A stretch of DNA of 64,000 nucleotides from NCBI RefSeq assembly GCF_964204865.1, contig NC_135257.1, positions 3,844,001 through 3,908,000 on the forward strand, in the 5' to 3' direction. The stretch is from Styela clava (taxonomy: Eukaryota; Chordata; Ascidiacea; Stolidobranchia; Styelidae). Positions 12,673 through 25,900 of this stretch are shown here, piece after piece (the first letter of the stretch is position 1; each line of letters begins with the position of its first letter). The notes under the pieces were generated by a model. That model searched no databases. It was not told where the DNA came from and worked only from the letters and a program-made list of their open reading frames with translations. A program made the translations under genes and the position numbers.

Positions 12673-13180
12673 CAATGTGACAGGAATAACGCAAAACGTA
12701 TTTCACGCCTGTAAGCGCAGATTATGTATTATAAAATATAGACCACACATTCATTACCAAACAGCAACTACTATGTGAATGTGTTACTGACATGCTTACA
12801 CCCGTGTTGCGTGGAAAACAAAGCCAACGGTAGAAAATACTTTGTAAACATCATATTCGACAGATTCCATACTCTCTTCATCGATGTTTTCAACATCTAT
12901 CCCGCACCCCAACATGTCTACCGTGGGTAACGATGCCGTTTCTACCATATTTACTACCAATCATTAAAGTTATCTAGGTTTAAAGTAGAAATTGGTGACA
13001 TTACAATTTAGCCAAAAATGATCGAAAAGTAATGCCCTACCTGACTCGACAATGATTTTTAATAAATCTTTCTTACAAGCTTCTAGTCTGCCACGAAACG
13101 TGAATGCCTTCTTACTTTGAATACGGCAAACCACCACTATTTTATTATAGCTATAATTGAGTAGTAATTGATTCATATAT
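12673..13180. repeat. Duplicated copy of the oxygenase 5' segment
   Basis: Second copy of 7926-8418, in the same orientation. It carries the decayed exon copy (12792-12948) and its upstream flank. A segment was copied about 4.7 kb away from the source. Confidence 0.8.
12792..12948 (-). pseudogene. Decayed copy of oxygenase exon 1
   Basis: The ATG (12948-12946) and most of the first-exon frame are conserved (MVETASLPTVDM...). The copy is 157 nt against 158 in the source because one base is missing in the codons after VGFV. This shifts the frame into a TAA at 12798-12796. The donor after the exon is gtcagt instead of gtgagt. Substitutions such as Pro to Ser and Gly to Glu have built up. No copies of exons 2-6 follow within reach on the correct side, though it could in principle splice across the whole source exon to 6017. 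The frameshift makes it non-functional as a coding first exon. Confidence 0.85.
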
Positions 13181-13975
13181 GAAAAACACGTGAAGATTGT
13201 TTTATTATACATTTTTAGCTTGCATAAAATTTTTATTTCATAATGTTCTTTCCTGCAAGTTACAAAATAAAAGATGACGGTAATCTATGTCCATCATTGA
13301 AACTTTTCACAGTTGGCAACCTTAAGCGTAGGACTAAACTTGCCTAGCACTTCTGATAATTCCCCTACGCGTGTCACATCCCGTGATTATGTGCAGGAAA
13401 ATTACTGAACCCTACAACGGTTCAGGATGGTTTTCACAACCACTGGTCGTTTACGACTTCCTTCGCCATCAAATCCAGGCGCTTGGAAATTATGACCGAT
13501 CAACAAATCTGACCCAGGATAGGGGAACTAACTAAATAAATTTTTTAATTCATTGAATTTATTTTTGTGGGTGGAAGTTTGGTATATAGGACGAATTGAA
13601 TCAAATAAAAAAAAACAAAAAAGGATTTTAGGTTGATACATTTTGCAAGTTATACACAAGACACTTTATACACATAACAGTATTAAAAAATATTTTTTCT
13701 TATTTTTAATTTGATTGGATAAAGTATAAATTTGATAGTAAGCATTGGAATGAGAATTTAGCAGCACGTCAAGCACAACAATATAAAATTGATTTTACAG
13801 CAGTACTAATTATATATGAATCAATATTACAGATGAACTATTTAATAAATTTTTACCGGATTCTATCAATTAACTACAACTATCTTTTCGTTCAATGTGT
13901 GACGCGTAAGGTAACGCGTAATTGCACGGTGAAAGTTATATTTATCCCACATTTTACAGTACCACATGAATATAT

Positions 13976-14165
13976 ATATATATGTGAATAAATTATGGGG
14001 TTCCTGCATGTGTGCTCAGAACAAGTACGTATATATATATATATATATATAGTAATTCAAGTATCACAGTGAATTGAAAATATATGTGAATGAATTATGG
14101 AGTTACAGCATGTGTGCTCACAACAAATACAAAGATGGCAATTCCTTTATCACCGTGAATTGAAT
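13976..14165. repeat. 102-bp tandem duplication with AT microsatellites
   Basis: Units start at 13984 (gtgaataaattatgg) and 14086 (gtgaatgaattatgg). Both continue with gcatgtgtgctca and end near 'tatcac-gtgaattga'. A pure AT run (14031-14051) sits between them. Confidence 0.85.
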
Positions 14166-14609
14166 TATTGATTACACAGTACCGGTACTACAAGAAAATA
14201 GTATTACAATTACCTCTCCAATTACATGTAGGCTATTTAGTCATATTTTATTACCTATCTCTATCTTTTGCGCGACGATCACAATATCATTACGTGGCGT
14301 GGCTCTGGAGTACTCGCCATATATATTCATATATCACTAGAGTGCGAATCACTATCATTTTGCGGGATCATCTGGAGATCCCATTTTGACGCCTGGAATA
14401 AACAAAATCGGTGAACGATTAGAACAAAGCTTTCGTAACCACGCAGAGTACAATTAGGCATTGACGTTCACGCGACGTTGCTCTGCGGAACGTTTTAAAT
14501 TACGCAATCGCGCATTTTGTCGTTCACAGCTGGAGTTCCAATTGTATCAGTATCGTAACATCGGCCGCGGTTCCAATAATACCTGCTTTAAACGTATGCT
14601 TTAGGTTAA

Positions 14610-15085
14610 TGACGTTTTGCACTTGCGAGGAAAAGCGATAAGTGTTTTTCATAACGAACGCAGAGCTACTACGTTGCAACACTTTGGTTGCAACGTAATT
14701 GCAAAACGTCGCTGCGCAACGAAATAATTAAGGAATGTCGCTGTTTAACTCAAATTGGCGCAGCGGACATATGAAGAATGGGAGAACATTAAATAATATA
14801 GCTAATACAATTTTACTGGTGCACGATAAATTCAATCTAATGTGTCCATATCATATTAGATTAAAACAAGAACAAATCGAATTTTTTGTTATTTAATTGA
14901 AAAGCTTTTCAAAAAAATTTCACGCTTTTCAATTTTGCCGATTTTTGTACGATAATCGCGACATTTTATCTCCATCCCATAAATATTCTCCTAGATTGTC
15001 TCTCGAACAATATAAAACTTGTCTAAATATAATGCAAGGTTCGTGAGATATGAGGTTTCAAAGTTGCATAGCTCACACCGGATAC
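14610..15085. repeat. Diverged ~480-bp direct repeat, copy 1
   Basis: It shares a linear series of words with 16183-16665: ggaaaag...tgtttttc, aattgc-aacgtcgctgcg, cttttcaattttgcc, acattttatctc/atattttatctc, ggttcg-gagatatgag, tttcaaagtt. Several indels separate the copies. Nothing coding was recognised; probably an old unclassified transposable element. Confidence 0.75.
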
Positions 15086-16182
15086 AGTAATAAGATAACT
15101 ATTGCAACTTTCACGAAACCGCACGATACCAGTATTGTTCAACTAGGCAAATAGCAAAAAAAATGCTAAACTTACCCGAATAAAATATAAAACAGTAACA
15201 AATCTCCAAACAAAACCTGATCAGCAGACTGACTTTGTGTATATGTTTTCTGGTGGACAAAAGAAATAAACTCTCACTCTCTCCCTCTAAAACAGACTGA
15301 GGCTGCGCCGTTCACGAGATTCGTCGGACCCAAAATGGCGTCCGATATGCATCATTGCACTCGGTGTCTCCACTTGGTTTATAGTCATTTTGGTATTGAC
15401 GGGATTGAGACGTCGGAGTGACGTAGTCAGGTGGGGTCAGGAATGACATATGCAAACATAGTTACGCCACGACCACTAGAAGTACACTACACTAGACCCC
15501 CGGTTGCCTATACTGTACCTTCATAAAAATCCTTATTCGCGAAGCACGTGATTCTCTGACATGCAGTCGCAGATCCGCTAATAGCAAGATTACGAACGCG
15601 GAATCACCACAAGGTGCGCGCTATCAATCTGGGGACGAAAATCAATGGCCAAAGTATTTGTTCCCCTTGCATTTATGAGGTTCCGCCGGAAACATCGGGG
15701 CTAATTCGTCACCGTTAGATATCATGAAAATTAAATAAAAACAAAACTGATAACAGAAACGCGGAAGACATGGTGGCACCAGTAGCTCACCGGGTCAGTG
15801 TTTTACATTTTGCGGCCTCATTCGATTTTCGAGATTATGCATATACGCTACATTCCTGATATCGCTATATTTACAATGGATTTTAAACGAAAGCTTTGTC
15901 CAGATGAAATATTGGATAGTATTCATCTATCGGAAGAAGAAAATATGACACAATAAAGTTCAGCATTGGCGCTAAACAATGCATCCATCGATATGTTCCA
16001 TCATTCCGTTTTTAGAAATCTGTGTTTTCGAATTTTTCATATCTTTATGCAATTAAAACGGCAATAACACTGCATATCGTGTGTTTAGTCGAACAGATTT
16101 CGAGGCTGGATGGAATGCGTAAATTCCCCCGTGTATCGTTTACAAGTCGTTAGTCGCTTCACGAGTACGAACTTAAGTAAAT

Positions 16183-16665
16183 GACGTTACGAGCATGCGG
16201 GGAAAAGTGTTTTTCGTATGGAACGTAAACGTGATACGTGCCGACGTAATTGCTTAACGTCGCTGCGTAACGGCGTAAATGTGTTAGGTCTTCATTTACG
16301 TCACCTAGATTTTGCGACAAAGAAAATCACGAATAAAAATGCCTCTAAAATTTGAATGGTGCAACATAATTTTAATCTAATGGTATCACTGGAAAGCTAT
16401 TTTCATCTTCTACAAATGTTTTTCGATAATCTACTAGGTTAAATCGAAAACAAATTGAAGTTTTTTCAATTAGATTTAGGAGTTTTTCAGAAGTTTCTTA
16501 TGCTTTTCAATTTTGCCACTTTTCATAAAATGATCACGATATTTTATCTCAATTTTAAAATTATACTTAGTCCTGTAGATTATCTTTCACACGATCTAAA
16601 AGTTGTCTGAATATAATATATGGTTCGCGAGATATGAGTGTTTCAAAGTTATGAGCTCATACGGG
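16183..16665. repeat. Diverged ~480-bp direct repeat, copy 2
   Basis: Second copy in the same orientation, about 1.57 kb downstream of 14610-15085, with the same order of shared words ending at 'gctcatacgggatgcc'. Confidence 0.75.
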
Positions 16666-19600
16666 ATGCCAAACGTCAGAAGACTTTCTCGGGAAAGCCG
16701 CTATAGCAGAATATACACATCAAAAATACAACTCTAAAATAACTGCAATGGCACTGTACTGAAACAATAATATCAGCCTACTGTCTACTCTAGCATAAAA
16801 ACATCCAACAAATCCCCATCCCGCAGTCACAAAACCACAAACAAACATCCCTGAAAACCCACCGGAAACCAGAGGCACTCCCACAGACACTCATGACCAG
16901 AATCCAACCGAAAACCAACCACGCTGTATCGGTATCAACCACAGCACACGCTAGCAAGATACCAAAGGGCAGATCGACAGTGTCACAGCGCCATCAGTGT
17001 TGGAAACACAAAATATAGCAAAAATATCACATGACATCAATTACCAGATAAAACAAGGGTCGTCACAAAGAAAATTTAAGTTTGAGGGTGCTGACGCTTG
17101 ACTATTGAGTAGGGTCAAAACAGTAGTTGTGTCTTTTAATTGTCAAATTAAAATATCTTACCAGTGCCATAAACATATATTATCAAATTTTACTAGTGTC
17201 ATGCATCTAAAGCGTAAATAAATATTATCACGAGAGATTATGCTTTATTCACAGATGGGAAATGGATCAATTCATAATTGTGACAACAGAACATACCATG
17301 ATGCATCTTATATGTAGTAAAACTGTGAAGACAGATAATGCAAAGCGGCATTTTTGTTGTTATATGTCTTCGTCGCATTTGGCTAAATTATCTACAAACA
17401 AAGAAGATCAGGGAATGAGTCAGTTAATTGCTACGATTCGAACTAGGCAAAATATTTGAATATAGAATAGTGAATATTAAAATATGACATTTCACTATTC
17501 GAATATCTGGTAACACGTGGCCGCGCCATCCAATGGACAGAGCACGTCGCTAATCGAACACTTGGCTCTCGTCAACATCAGACGAACCGGTGCGACTTGG
17601 CTCTCACGAATAGGCAGAGACATCAATATCGTCTACATGTGTGTGTACGTGTGCCATTCTTTACGTTGTGTACGTGGTATTTTGTCTTCTAATTGCCATG
17701 ATATTTTTTCAAATTTTTAATTAGTGTAGTACGCAGCAAAAGAGCACAAATTTCAATAATTTTCGTAATCGTTTTGTAATTTTAAAAACAAAAAAACATG
17801 TAATAATTGTACTTAAAATTTCCGAGATTTTTGAAGAAATACCAATTTGCTATCTTGCAATTCTATTATTATTGTTGGTAATTTAACGGGAAAAATAACA
17901 TTGAGGCATCACTGACGGACTGGTGACCGTGCAGGCATATCATATGCAATGACGACTTTGCGGAATTTTTATATAACGCGACAGAAAGTCGACGGAGGAA
18001 GTCTCCTTAAATCAATATTAAAAAGGGCGGGAATATCGACCATCAGCCATGGTATCGCTTCCGGATATTCACTATTCGAATATTTAGCATTTGTTGAAAT
18101 TATTCGATACATATATTCGACCTCCCTCCTTTTTATTCGGTAAATTCGTTTAAATCTATAAGATATATAAATATAAACCCAAACTAAACATAACCCATGA
18201 AAGACCTGTCTCACTGGCGCCCATATAAATAACCGTAATGCCGGCGGCTATAGAAAAAAAGGTTGTACAGTCCTGTCTTATTAATTTATTCAAAAATATC
18301 AGAATCGGAAAATAAGCTTACTCATATTTAAAATATGGCCATGTATGGTATGGAACAATACGAGGAATATCCTATATTTGTCTATGAATAAACAATAGAA
18401 GCATCGCAGTTTATTCGTCACTTCGCTCCCAATCATGTCCTGTAATGTAATCGAATTGAAAATCTTAACATATACAGAACATCTACAGTACTAAATCGGG
18501 CAATGCAAAACAAATCAGTTTTATACACGTTTTTCAAACTCCATAACAATATCTTATCCAAATACTTTCTCAACGTCACCAAAATGATTATTAAAACATT
18601 CTAAAATAAGATATATCACTTATATTAATAACTTTCGACGCTTTACCTGCAATGTTAGTTTCGAGTATTCCATATGTGGAATGGCTGAGGCGCTCTGTAA
18701 CGCGAGCGTCGCGTATTCTATGTGACGCTGAGAGATCATGATTTCGTTGATTACTATATTTTGTACAATTCTTGGGTGGATCATGGCGCCTGTTTACTTT
18801 TCCAGTTGTTAACATCGATGATAATGGCAGCAAATCTGTTGAATACATCAAAGATCTGCGTGGCGAGCTGGGAGATATTTGGAATAAACAAGTATTAGTA
18901 TCAGTATAATGTTCTTATCTTAATTTAAAAAGTGTACGAGCATAATGATTTGTCGAATATGTAATTAACGATTTCTATTAAAAAATGAAGAGAGAAAAAA
19001 AGAGATAGTTGAAGTTAATGTTGCACTGTAGACACCAAACGTAATATTTCTTAAATTGAAACGGTCTGTTGTACACGTCCATGGCAGTAAGCAATCGGCA
19101 CTTGAGACATGAAATTATTTTAATTGCAGTGAATATGAAAACTGTACCGTAATAAATATTACAATAAAATTAATATGATAAGGTCAGTTTAGAAAATAAT
19201 ATATATAAAAATAGTCAGATCATTTGTGAATATTTTTTGTATTGCATTGTTGAAAGCTTAGATTTTCCACAGTGACAACGCAAGGTAATAGCGAATACAC
19301 TTTTATGAATAAGCCTATTCCCACTAATTTCTGGTTTTGTGACTTTCTGACCTCGAACCAAAGGTTAGTATTTGACAGACACGACCTATCATCATTCGAT
19401 TACAAATCATTACACGTAATATTTTATTATATTTTACAATAGATAGTGTAATGCAATATAACAATTCTTATTATTTTGAACTATTCAAATCGAATCAGAC
19501 AAATTGTTTTTTGTGTGCTTTTTAAATCAGCGAACTGCGTTTAAAATTACAACCTTATAAAAATATCAGTATTTTTGTTTTGATTTAAAAACTATTTGAT

Positions 19601-21071
19601 TCTTGATCCAAAATATTTGATTATGGCCTCCCCCACCAATTATTGAAATCAATAACTCATTCACTCGACATTACTCGCATAACATTTAACGCCGACAAAT
19701 AGTATTGTATGCATCTTAATTTTTTAGACATATAATTATTCGATTTCTTTTCGAATTGCATTAAGACTTGAATGTATCGATACTTATGGACGTACCATGT
19801 TTTTAAACCAGAGCGGATATATTCGATTGTACGTTATTTATGTTCTATCATCGCCTCTTCCAAATTTTATTTCTGCTATTTATATTTCATTAAAATCGTG
19901 GTTACTGAAACTAATCAATCCCACACATAACACAAAATACTGCTTTTAAATCATGGTGAGAGACTATCAATTTCTGTCGCATACCTTGTATTTCGTGGAA
20001 TACGGGGAAAATTTCTTGCGTAACTTTTCTTTATAAATGATAAAATGACGCAAGTTGTGACACAACTGTATTAACTTGAAATAAATTGTTAAAATCATTC
20101 AACGAACACGGAAATGTGTAAAAGTCTACGTCATACATGTATATTGGCGAAGCTGGAAACACATTCAGAAATAATGTGAGATATGGAAATGGAAGATTTT
20201 TTATTACGAGGGAAATAACTTTTAATAATTCAGATAGTTTAATAGTACTCAGTCAGTGCATCCTTAATATTGCAAAGGTATTGAACATTGCGTTGGTAGT
20301 TTGCCCATCAGAGAGGTCAGGTTCACTGTTTTATTTGCACACAACTATTGAATACTCGACAGTAAAAGCAGCATTGTTTAGAATTGTGTTGAAGGAATGT
20401 GAATGGATATGTGATTATACCGAAAAACGGAAGCATCGGCTTTCAGTATTCGTTTCTTCTGCCATTACCCTAATTTTCCGTTTTTTTTTTTTTTGAGTCA
20501 CCCTCCACGTTCGAAAATGTATAATTTTGTGCAAAATAGCTTCACTTACGTCTCATATATTATTCTGATATACCAGACCAGAAAAGCGAATTGTCAATTA
20601 TTGCAAGTCATATAGATATCATTTGTCATAAAATCCGGTCGATTAGCAATATATCCATGAAAATAATCAACATTGAATGTTCGCAGAATTCCGAGACGTG
20701 AACGGGATAAACGTGACATATTTCATTTATATCATGCATTGTATAGAGTCAAACCACAGGGACCTCAAACGTAATCAGGGATCATATCAATGTCATCATC
20801 GTTCGAGTAAATTTCCCGTCAGAATTTTAAAAGCTGAATCCCATTTCGATAGAATAAAATACACCTTAGCCAGCTGTTAGTTCTAAAGCTAACTCAGATG
20901 AAACTACAATGTTATTGAATAGCTAGCTACCATGATAATTGTACTAACTGTCTCTTCCCAGATCCATAGCAGCGTATATCTGATTTCGTTTCCACTGTTT
21001 GGACAATTTTCTATACGATATCATGTCAACAAATAAACAATAACGGGATATAAATCCATGTATTAAAAAAG

Positions 21072-21286
21072 GGCTTGTTTTCACAGAAAGTATACAACGG
21101 CTATCGTTCTTCCACTAAAGTCGATATTTGGTAGCGTAGTAGTATATTTGTATAGTACCGTATAGTTGATTTTGCATCCATTGTTTCAACAAAACGTGAT
21201 AGCAATCTACGTATTTCCATGGCTTCATTGTGCACAAAAAGTAGACAACGGTTATCGTTCTTCCACTAAAGTCGTTATTTTGTAGC
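21072..21286. repeat. Direct repeat pair, ~65-bp units about 150 bp apart
   Basis: Both copies contain atcgttcttccactaaagtc, preceded by 'acaacgg' and followed by a 'attt-gtagc' word (21072-21135 and 21221-21286). Weaker similarity extends to their left. Confidence 0.8.
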
Positions 21287-22909
21287 TAATCCGGGCATGC
21301 GTATATCAGCGGAAGTAACGTTTACCAAATTATTAGAATCGGGCTATTAAAATGAACCAGCATGAACTTGGGATTTACCTCTAAAACCTGGGATTTACCT
21401 GTTACTTTCATATTTTGTACTATCATATATAGAAATCATTATACATGTGGTCTTTAGGAAAGGAACTAGCGAAAATGGAACGAAACTCAACGAAACCATC
21501 AGGCAAAGCATTTTTATAAATTGAAATCCCGATCGCAAAAACGCCCAGTATTATTACGCAGTTCGATTCTCTTGTCACCTGTAAATTATAGTTGATTTTA
21601 CTGCCATTCTCACTGACAGAAGTACTAAACTGATTGCGTGACGTAAGGTTGGCTAAACGTAGACTACGGCGTTGATTAAGTAAGTAGGCGACAATAGGGC
21701 AGAAAGTGAAATTCAGAAATGTTTTTGGATTTTTTCGTTGTTATAAATAGATATCATAAACCCCATTTCTCCATTCAAACGTCACCAATAAAAAAAAAGC
21801 TATTTTGACTGATGTTAGTGACCTATTGCTGTAATTACTTACAACTTTCAAGATTTGACAAAATATATAATTTAATTCATATTAAATACGTATCTCAACT
21901 AAAATCATCATTTTAGCAGAGGCAGTTTTCACTAATTATGACAACATTGCTTGTAAACGCTTGTTGGATCACAAGGCGTATTTAGTGAATGTAGGAGAGT
22001 TAGAATATTGGCATCAGTTTTACTAAAAAATAATCGTTCAAAGTTTTCGAAAGAGCTCCACAATCTAAAATTACCTTCTTTCCCGTTGCTTCTCTCTTAC
22101 ATAATGCGGTCCTAGTATCGTCATATCCGATATTTTACTGAAGCAATATTACAGCCCCTTTATACGTATTAGTGGGCTTTTTAAAAATTTTTGGTATAAC
22201 GTAAGTGACGCACTTGTAAAAATTACCTTTTATCGCGTAAGTTGCCTAATGAAACCATACCATATATATAATTTTGTAATTTATTAATCAAATCGTCTCA
22301 ATTTCCCCAGAACAAAAACAAATATTTTTATCTATATCAAGCGAATATATCTTTTTTTTGCAGTTAGTTGTGACCAATATGGTTCCATAAAATGGCAATG
22401 GCCTTTTGAAACGATTCGAGTATTTTGTTTTTCATGTATGTTTATATATATACTGTTATTTTATCAACGTATGTTATATCGGGTGTTTTAAAAAATCAAC
22501 ATAAAAGTTCAGATTAACGATTTATCATCCAATGTGGTTAATATTCTCTATAATGGGACTAAAATCAGACAATGGTATTTCGTCATTTCATGTTTAAAAC
22601 CTGGGAAAGTGTTCAGTCCGTCATTGATGTAACTGTAGGGAATACTGAAAAAGGAAGTCGTGTCCGATTGACGGAGATTGTCGATTCAATTGACATATGA
22701 AGTTAGTAGATCATAAAGAAGGGATACAAACGATGCGGCTCATTCATTTAGTTATTTGCTAACGGACGGGTCTATGTACGAACAACCGCAACTGTTAAAA
22801 TTACTAGTTCTGAGAGTTGCGTAGTTAGTCTTTCCAACAGACAGTTTTCGATTCTCCGGTAAAGATTAATTATTTTTCAGACATTTTATATTTAATTTAA
22901 ACATTTCAA

Positions 22910-25900
22910 ATGGTTACCATAAATATCGTCTCTGCGTTCCTGCTACTGATTCTTCACAACAAAGGTAAGTAGAGCAAAACAGTATTTCTCGACAAAGCTA
23001 AGTGATTGAATTTAGTTATTCGTTGACTATTTCAAATAGAAATTGTGGTCAAACGAGATAGTGTAAACTTGAGAGTATGAGAAAACTACATTGTGTTTAT
23101 TCACGTATTCGGTATTTTATTTCAAAAATGGCATACAAAATGCCGCATAAGTGATGTCACTTAACTTTCATATACCTTCGTTTATTTGAATTTTATCCCA
23201 TCTCAGAATTCTAGTTTTTTGATCTAAATATTTTTATCAGTCTGCTGGAACCTTTTTGAGCTAAGAAAATAGGTTTCAGGTGATAGGAGTTTGGATTTGT
23301 CAGCAATTGTCCATTTAGTTAGGATGAATCAGGAAAATTAAGTACGAATTGTTTGGTGACTTCCGCATTGTTTCACATATTTTGCAGCAGTTCATGTTCG
23401 TCAATGACCTATGATCGATATTATATAGGCAATTTGTCTTTTGCGATAACGGATACACACTTTGCCAATGATGGCGTTGTATTTTGCATCCTCTGATGCA
23501 ATCCTATCAATCATTTCACTTCATTCAACCTTATTCACTATTGCTAGCTATTAATTTTGATCACCTTTATAGAGATTATTTTTTTCAGTTGAAGGCCAGG
23601 AATTCATCGCCTCAAGTTTAATAGTGAATGGAAAGCGATATCATTTATCGGCTGCTCCAGACACTTGGTACAGATCCCACAATAATTGCCTCAGCCACCA
23701 ATGGAGGCTTGCGATAATAAAAAATAAGGAACAACAAACAGTTTTAAACGAGTTAGTTTCTTCATACGGGAAGAATGTTTGGATAGGACTGAGAATGAGA
23801 ATGGTTGGACCAGAAGGAGGCATTAGCACTGGTTGGTGGAGTGACGGAACACCATACAACTCCACCGTAAGGTATGATGTAGCAATATTTTTTATGCGCA
23901 ATATTAGCAACAATATAATTTTATATTTTATACCAAACTAGACTAAAACTACTAGTCAAAGAAGTATTAGATATTCCAAATGCCATTGTGCTTTTCACAG
24001 ATTCGGCCTCAGCGTAACCAATTTAATTCCGATGGACATTTTAGACTCGAGAAATAATTTTTTGCAAATATACTCTAACTAATTTTTTAATGATATCTCA
24101 GAATTATACATGTTCATATTGATAATTTATACTTATCATAACAACCTAACAGCTTCGACAACTGGGAAGAAGGTGAACCGCAATCAAAAATATCAAGTCC
24201 ATGCGTTTACATGTGGCAAAATTTTTCTTTTGGATGGGATGATTGGTACTGTGACAAACGATTTACTTACGCTTGCGAGGAAACAGGTGAACATATATTT
24301 ATATTTATAATTAACTTTTCACGTTGTGATATGCATTATTTGACCCATTTTATAACATTCAGGATCGAAATTGAATGAGTATGGGTTAGTTAAAACGAAA
24401 TAACTCCAAACCTCTTAGCACCGTATTTAAGGAAAGGAACGATGAATTCAATATCAGGATTCAACTGGTTATATAAATGTATTATCTATATATATTTGAA
24501 TTTTGTAATTTGTAACTTTACTCAAGTAGGATTGAAGTCGATGTCACCCGAAGAATTCCAGATACAGGGAGTATCTATCATGAACAAAACTTTACACCTG
24601 GAGAGCAATTCAGAAAATTTGAAGACAGTTTCTCAAGATTTAGACAATATGTTAAACGCGAATTCTAATTTATTTGACGACCAGCAAAACATGTCGAGAA
24701 ATATTCTCAATTCGTTTGATAGTTTTCTGGAAAAATATGACGTAACAAAAGTAAGCGAGTATGCCGTTAATAACTATTTTTATTTTATTTTGTGACTTGG
24801 TGTTGCATATTACGTAACAGGACTTACATAACGCGTCTTACTGTAAAACAGCAAAATTATTGAGTGTTGATAATCTCAAATGTTTTCTCGAATTTATCAT
24901 CTTTGAACACATTTAACACATTTTTCAGAACGGAGATTTTTCTTCTAGCAAAGAAAATTTGCAAATCAACATCAAACGAATAAACCACAGGGTTGACTTA
25001 ATTTTAAAAGATGATATTAGCAACAAAGCAGAAAGTAATTTGACACCAATAAGGTTGAAATTAAGCAGAGACATTCTTAACGAAGCTCAAAAGCGTTATG
25101 AACGAACGAATCCTTCACAAACTGCACAAGTTGGGTCTGTACTTTATAAAACTCCGAGTTTGTTCCAAGCCAATAAAACAGAATACGTAGAAAAACTGGA
25201 CGCGAATAATATCACTTACGAGGGGAAAGATCTTGAAGTTTCTATTTTTGGAGAAGAACCGAACCTTAAATTAGCAACAACAGTTTTGACGAATATTATT
25301 TCGGCTGATGTCTTTCACGTGGATATGTCGAATTTATCCAGTCCAATTTGTATATCAGTAGAAAAAAAAGATAACGTGAGTATATATTATAAATGCAATC
25401 CAATCGCATATATTTATATAAATGGAGGAATGTAAATGATATATTTGTATATTTATTCAAATAATCAGTTTAACAACATATCGTATTGAATGGCACAAAT
25501 CAATCTACTGCAATATCCATGCAACAAGGTGCATAGCTGTCTGGAGATAAATGGCCGAGAATCGTGGCCTAAATTTGGGCAGAAAAATAAATAAATGTTT
25601 TGAGTTGTATTTCTATAATTTGTATGTAGGTCCCCTAAAATGTTGCAAAGACGATCAAACATTGTTGATTTAACAGGACGCAGAATTACCAGAACTGAAC
25701 AATATGAAGCCCAATATGAAAATACGATGTGCATTCTGGGATCCAAATCTGAACGATTGGTCTGAAGAAGGATGTGCTATGATAGAAACAATTGACAACA
25801 CACACGTTTGTCACGACGGCATTGTCAATCTTACAACTGAAAATCAGTACATAGTTTGCCAGTGCAACCACTTGACACATTTTGCTTTAATTCAAGTAAG

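Larger units (their letters stand above)
13181..22909. other. Intergenic ~9.7 kb, no gene recognised
   Basis: It holds a 102-bp tandem pair with AT runs (13976-14165), a duplicated ~480-bp segment (14610-15085 and 16183-16665), an A/C-rich strand-skewed stretch (about 16740-17000), and a direct repeat at 21072-21286. An open frame at 18591-18851 (minus) ends in a plausible donor (GCAG|gtaaag) but matches no family I know. The other frames look random. Confidence 0.6.

Noticed and set aside
17262-17720. Two 65-67 aa plus-strand frames, one with a tRNA-like look near 17520-17590
   Set aside because: No cloverleaf or A/B boxes could be drawn with confidence, and the frames show no domain.
18591-18851. 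86-aa minus-strand frame that ends at a plausible donor and follows a plausible acceptor
   Set aside because: Composition looks coding-like, but no homologous family or second exon could be found. Kept as a candidate only.
20137-20496. 119-aa plus-strand frame
   Set aside because: Ends in a poly-T run, contains no motif, and sits in otherwise unremarkable DNA.
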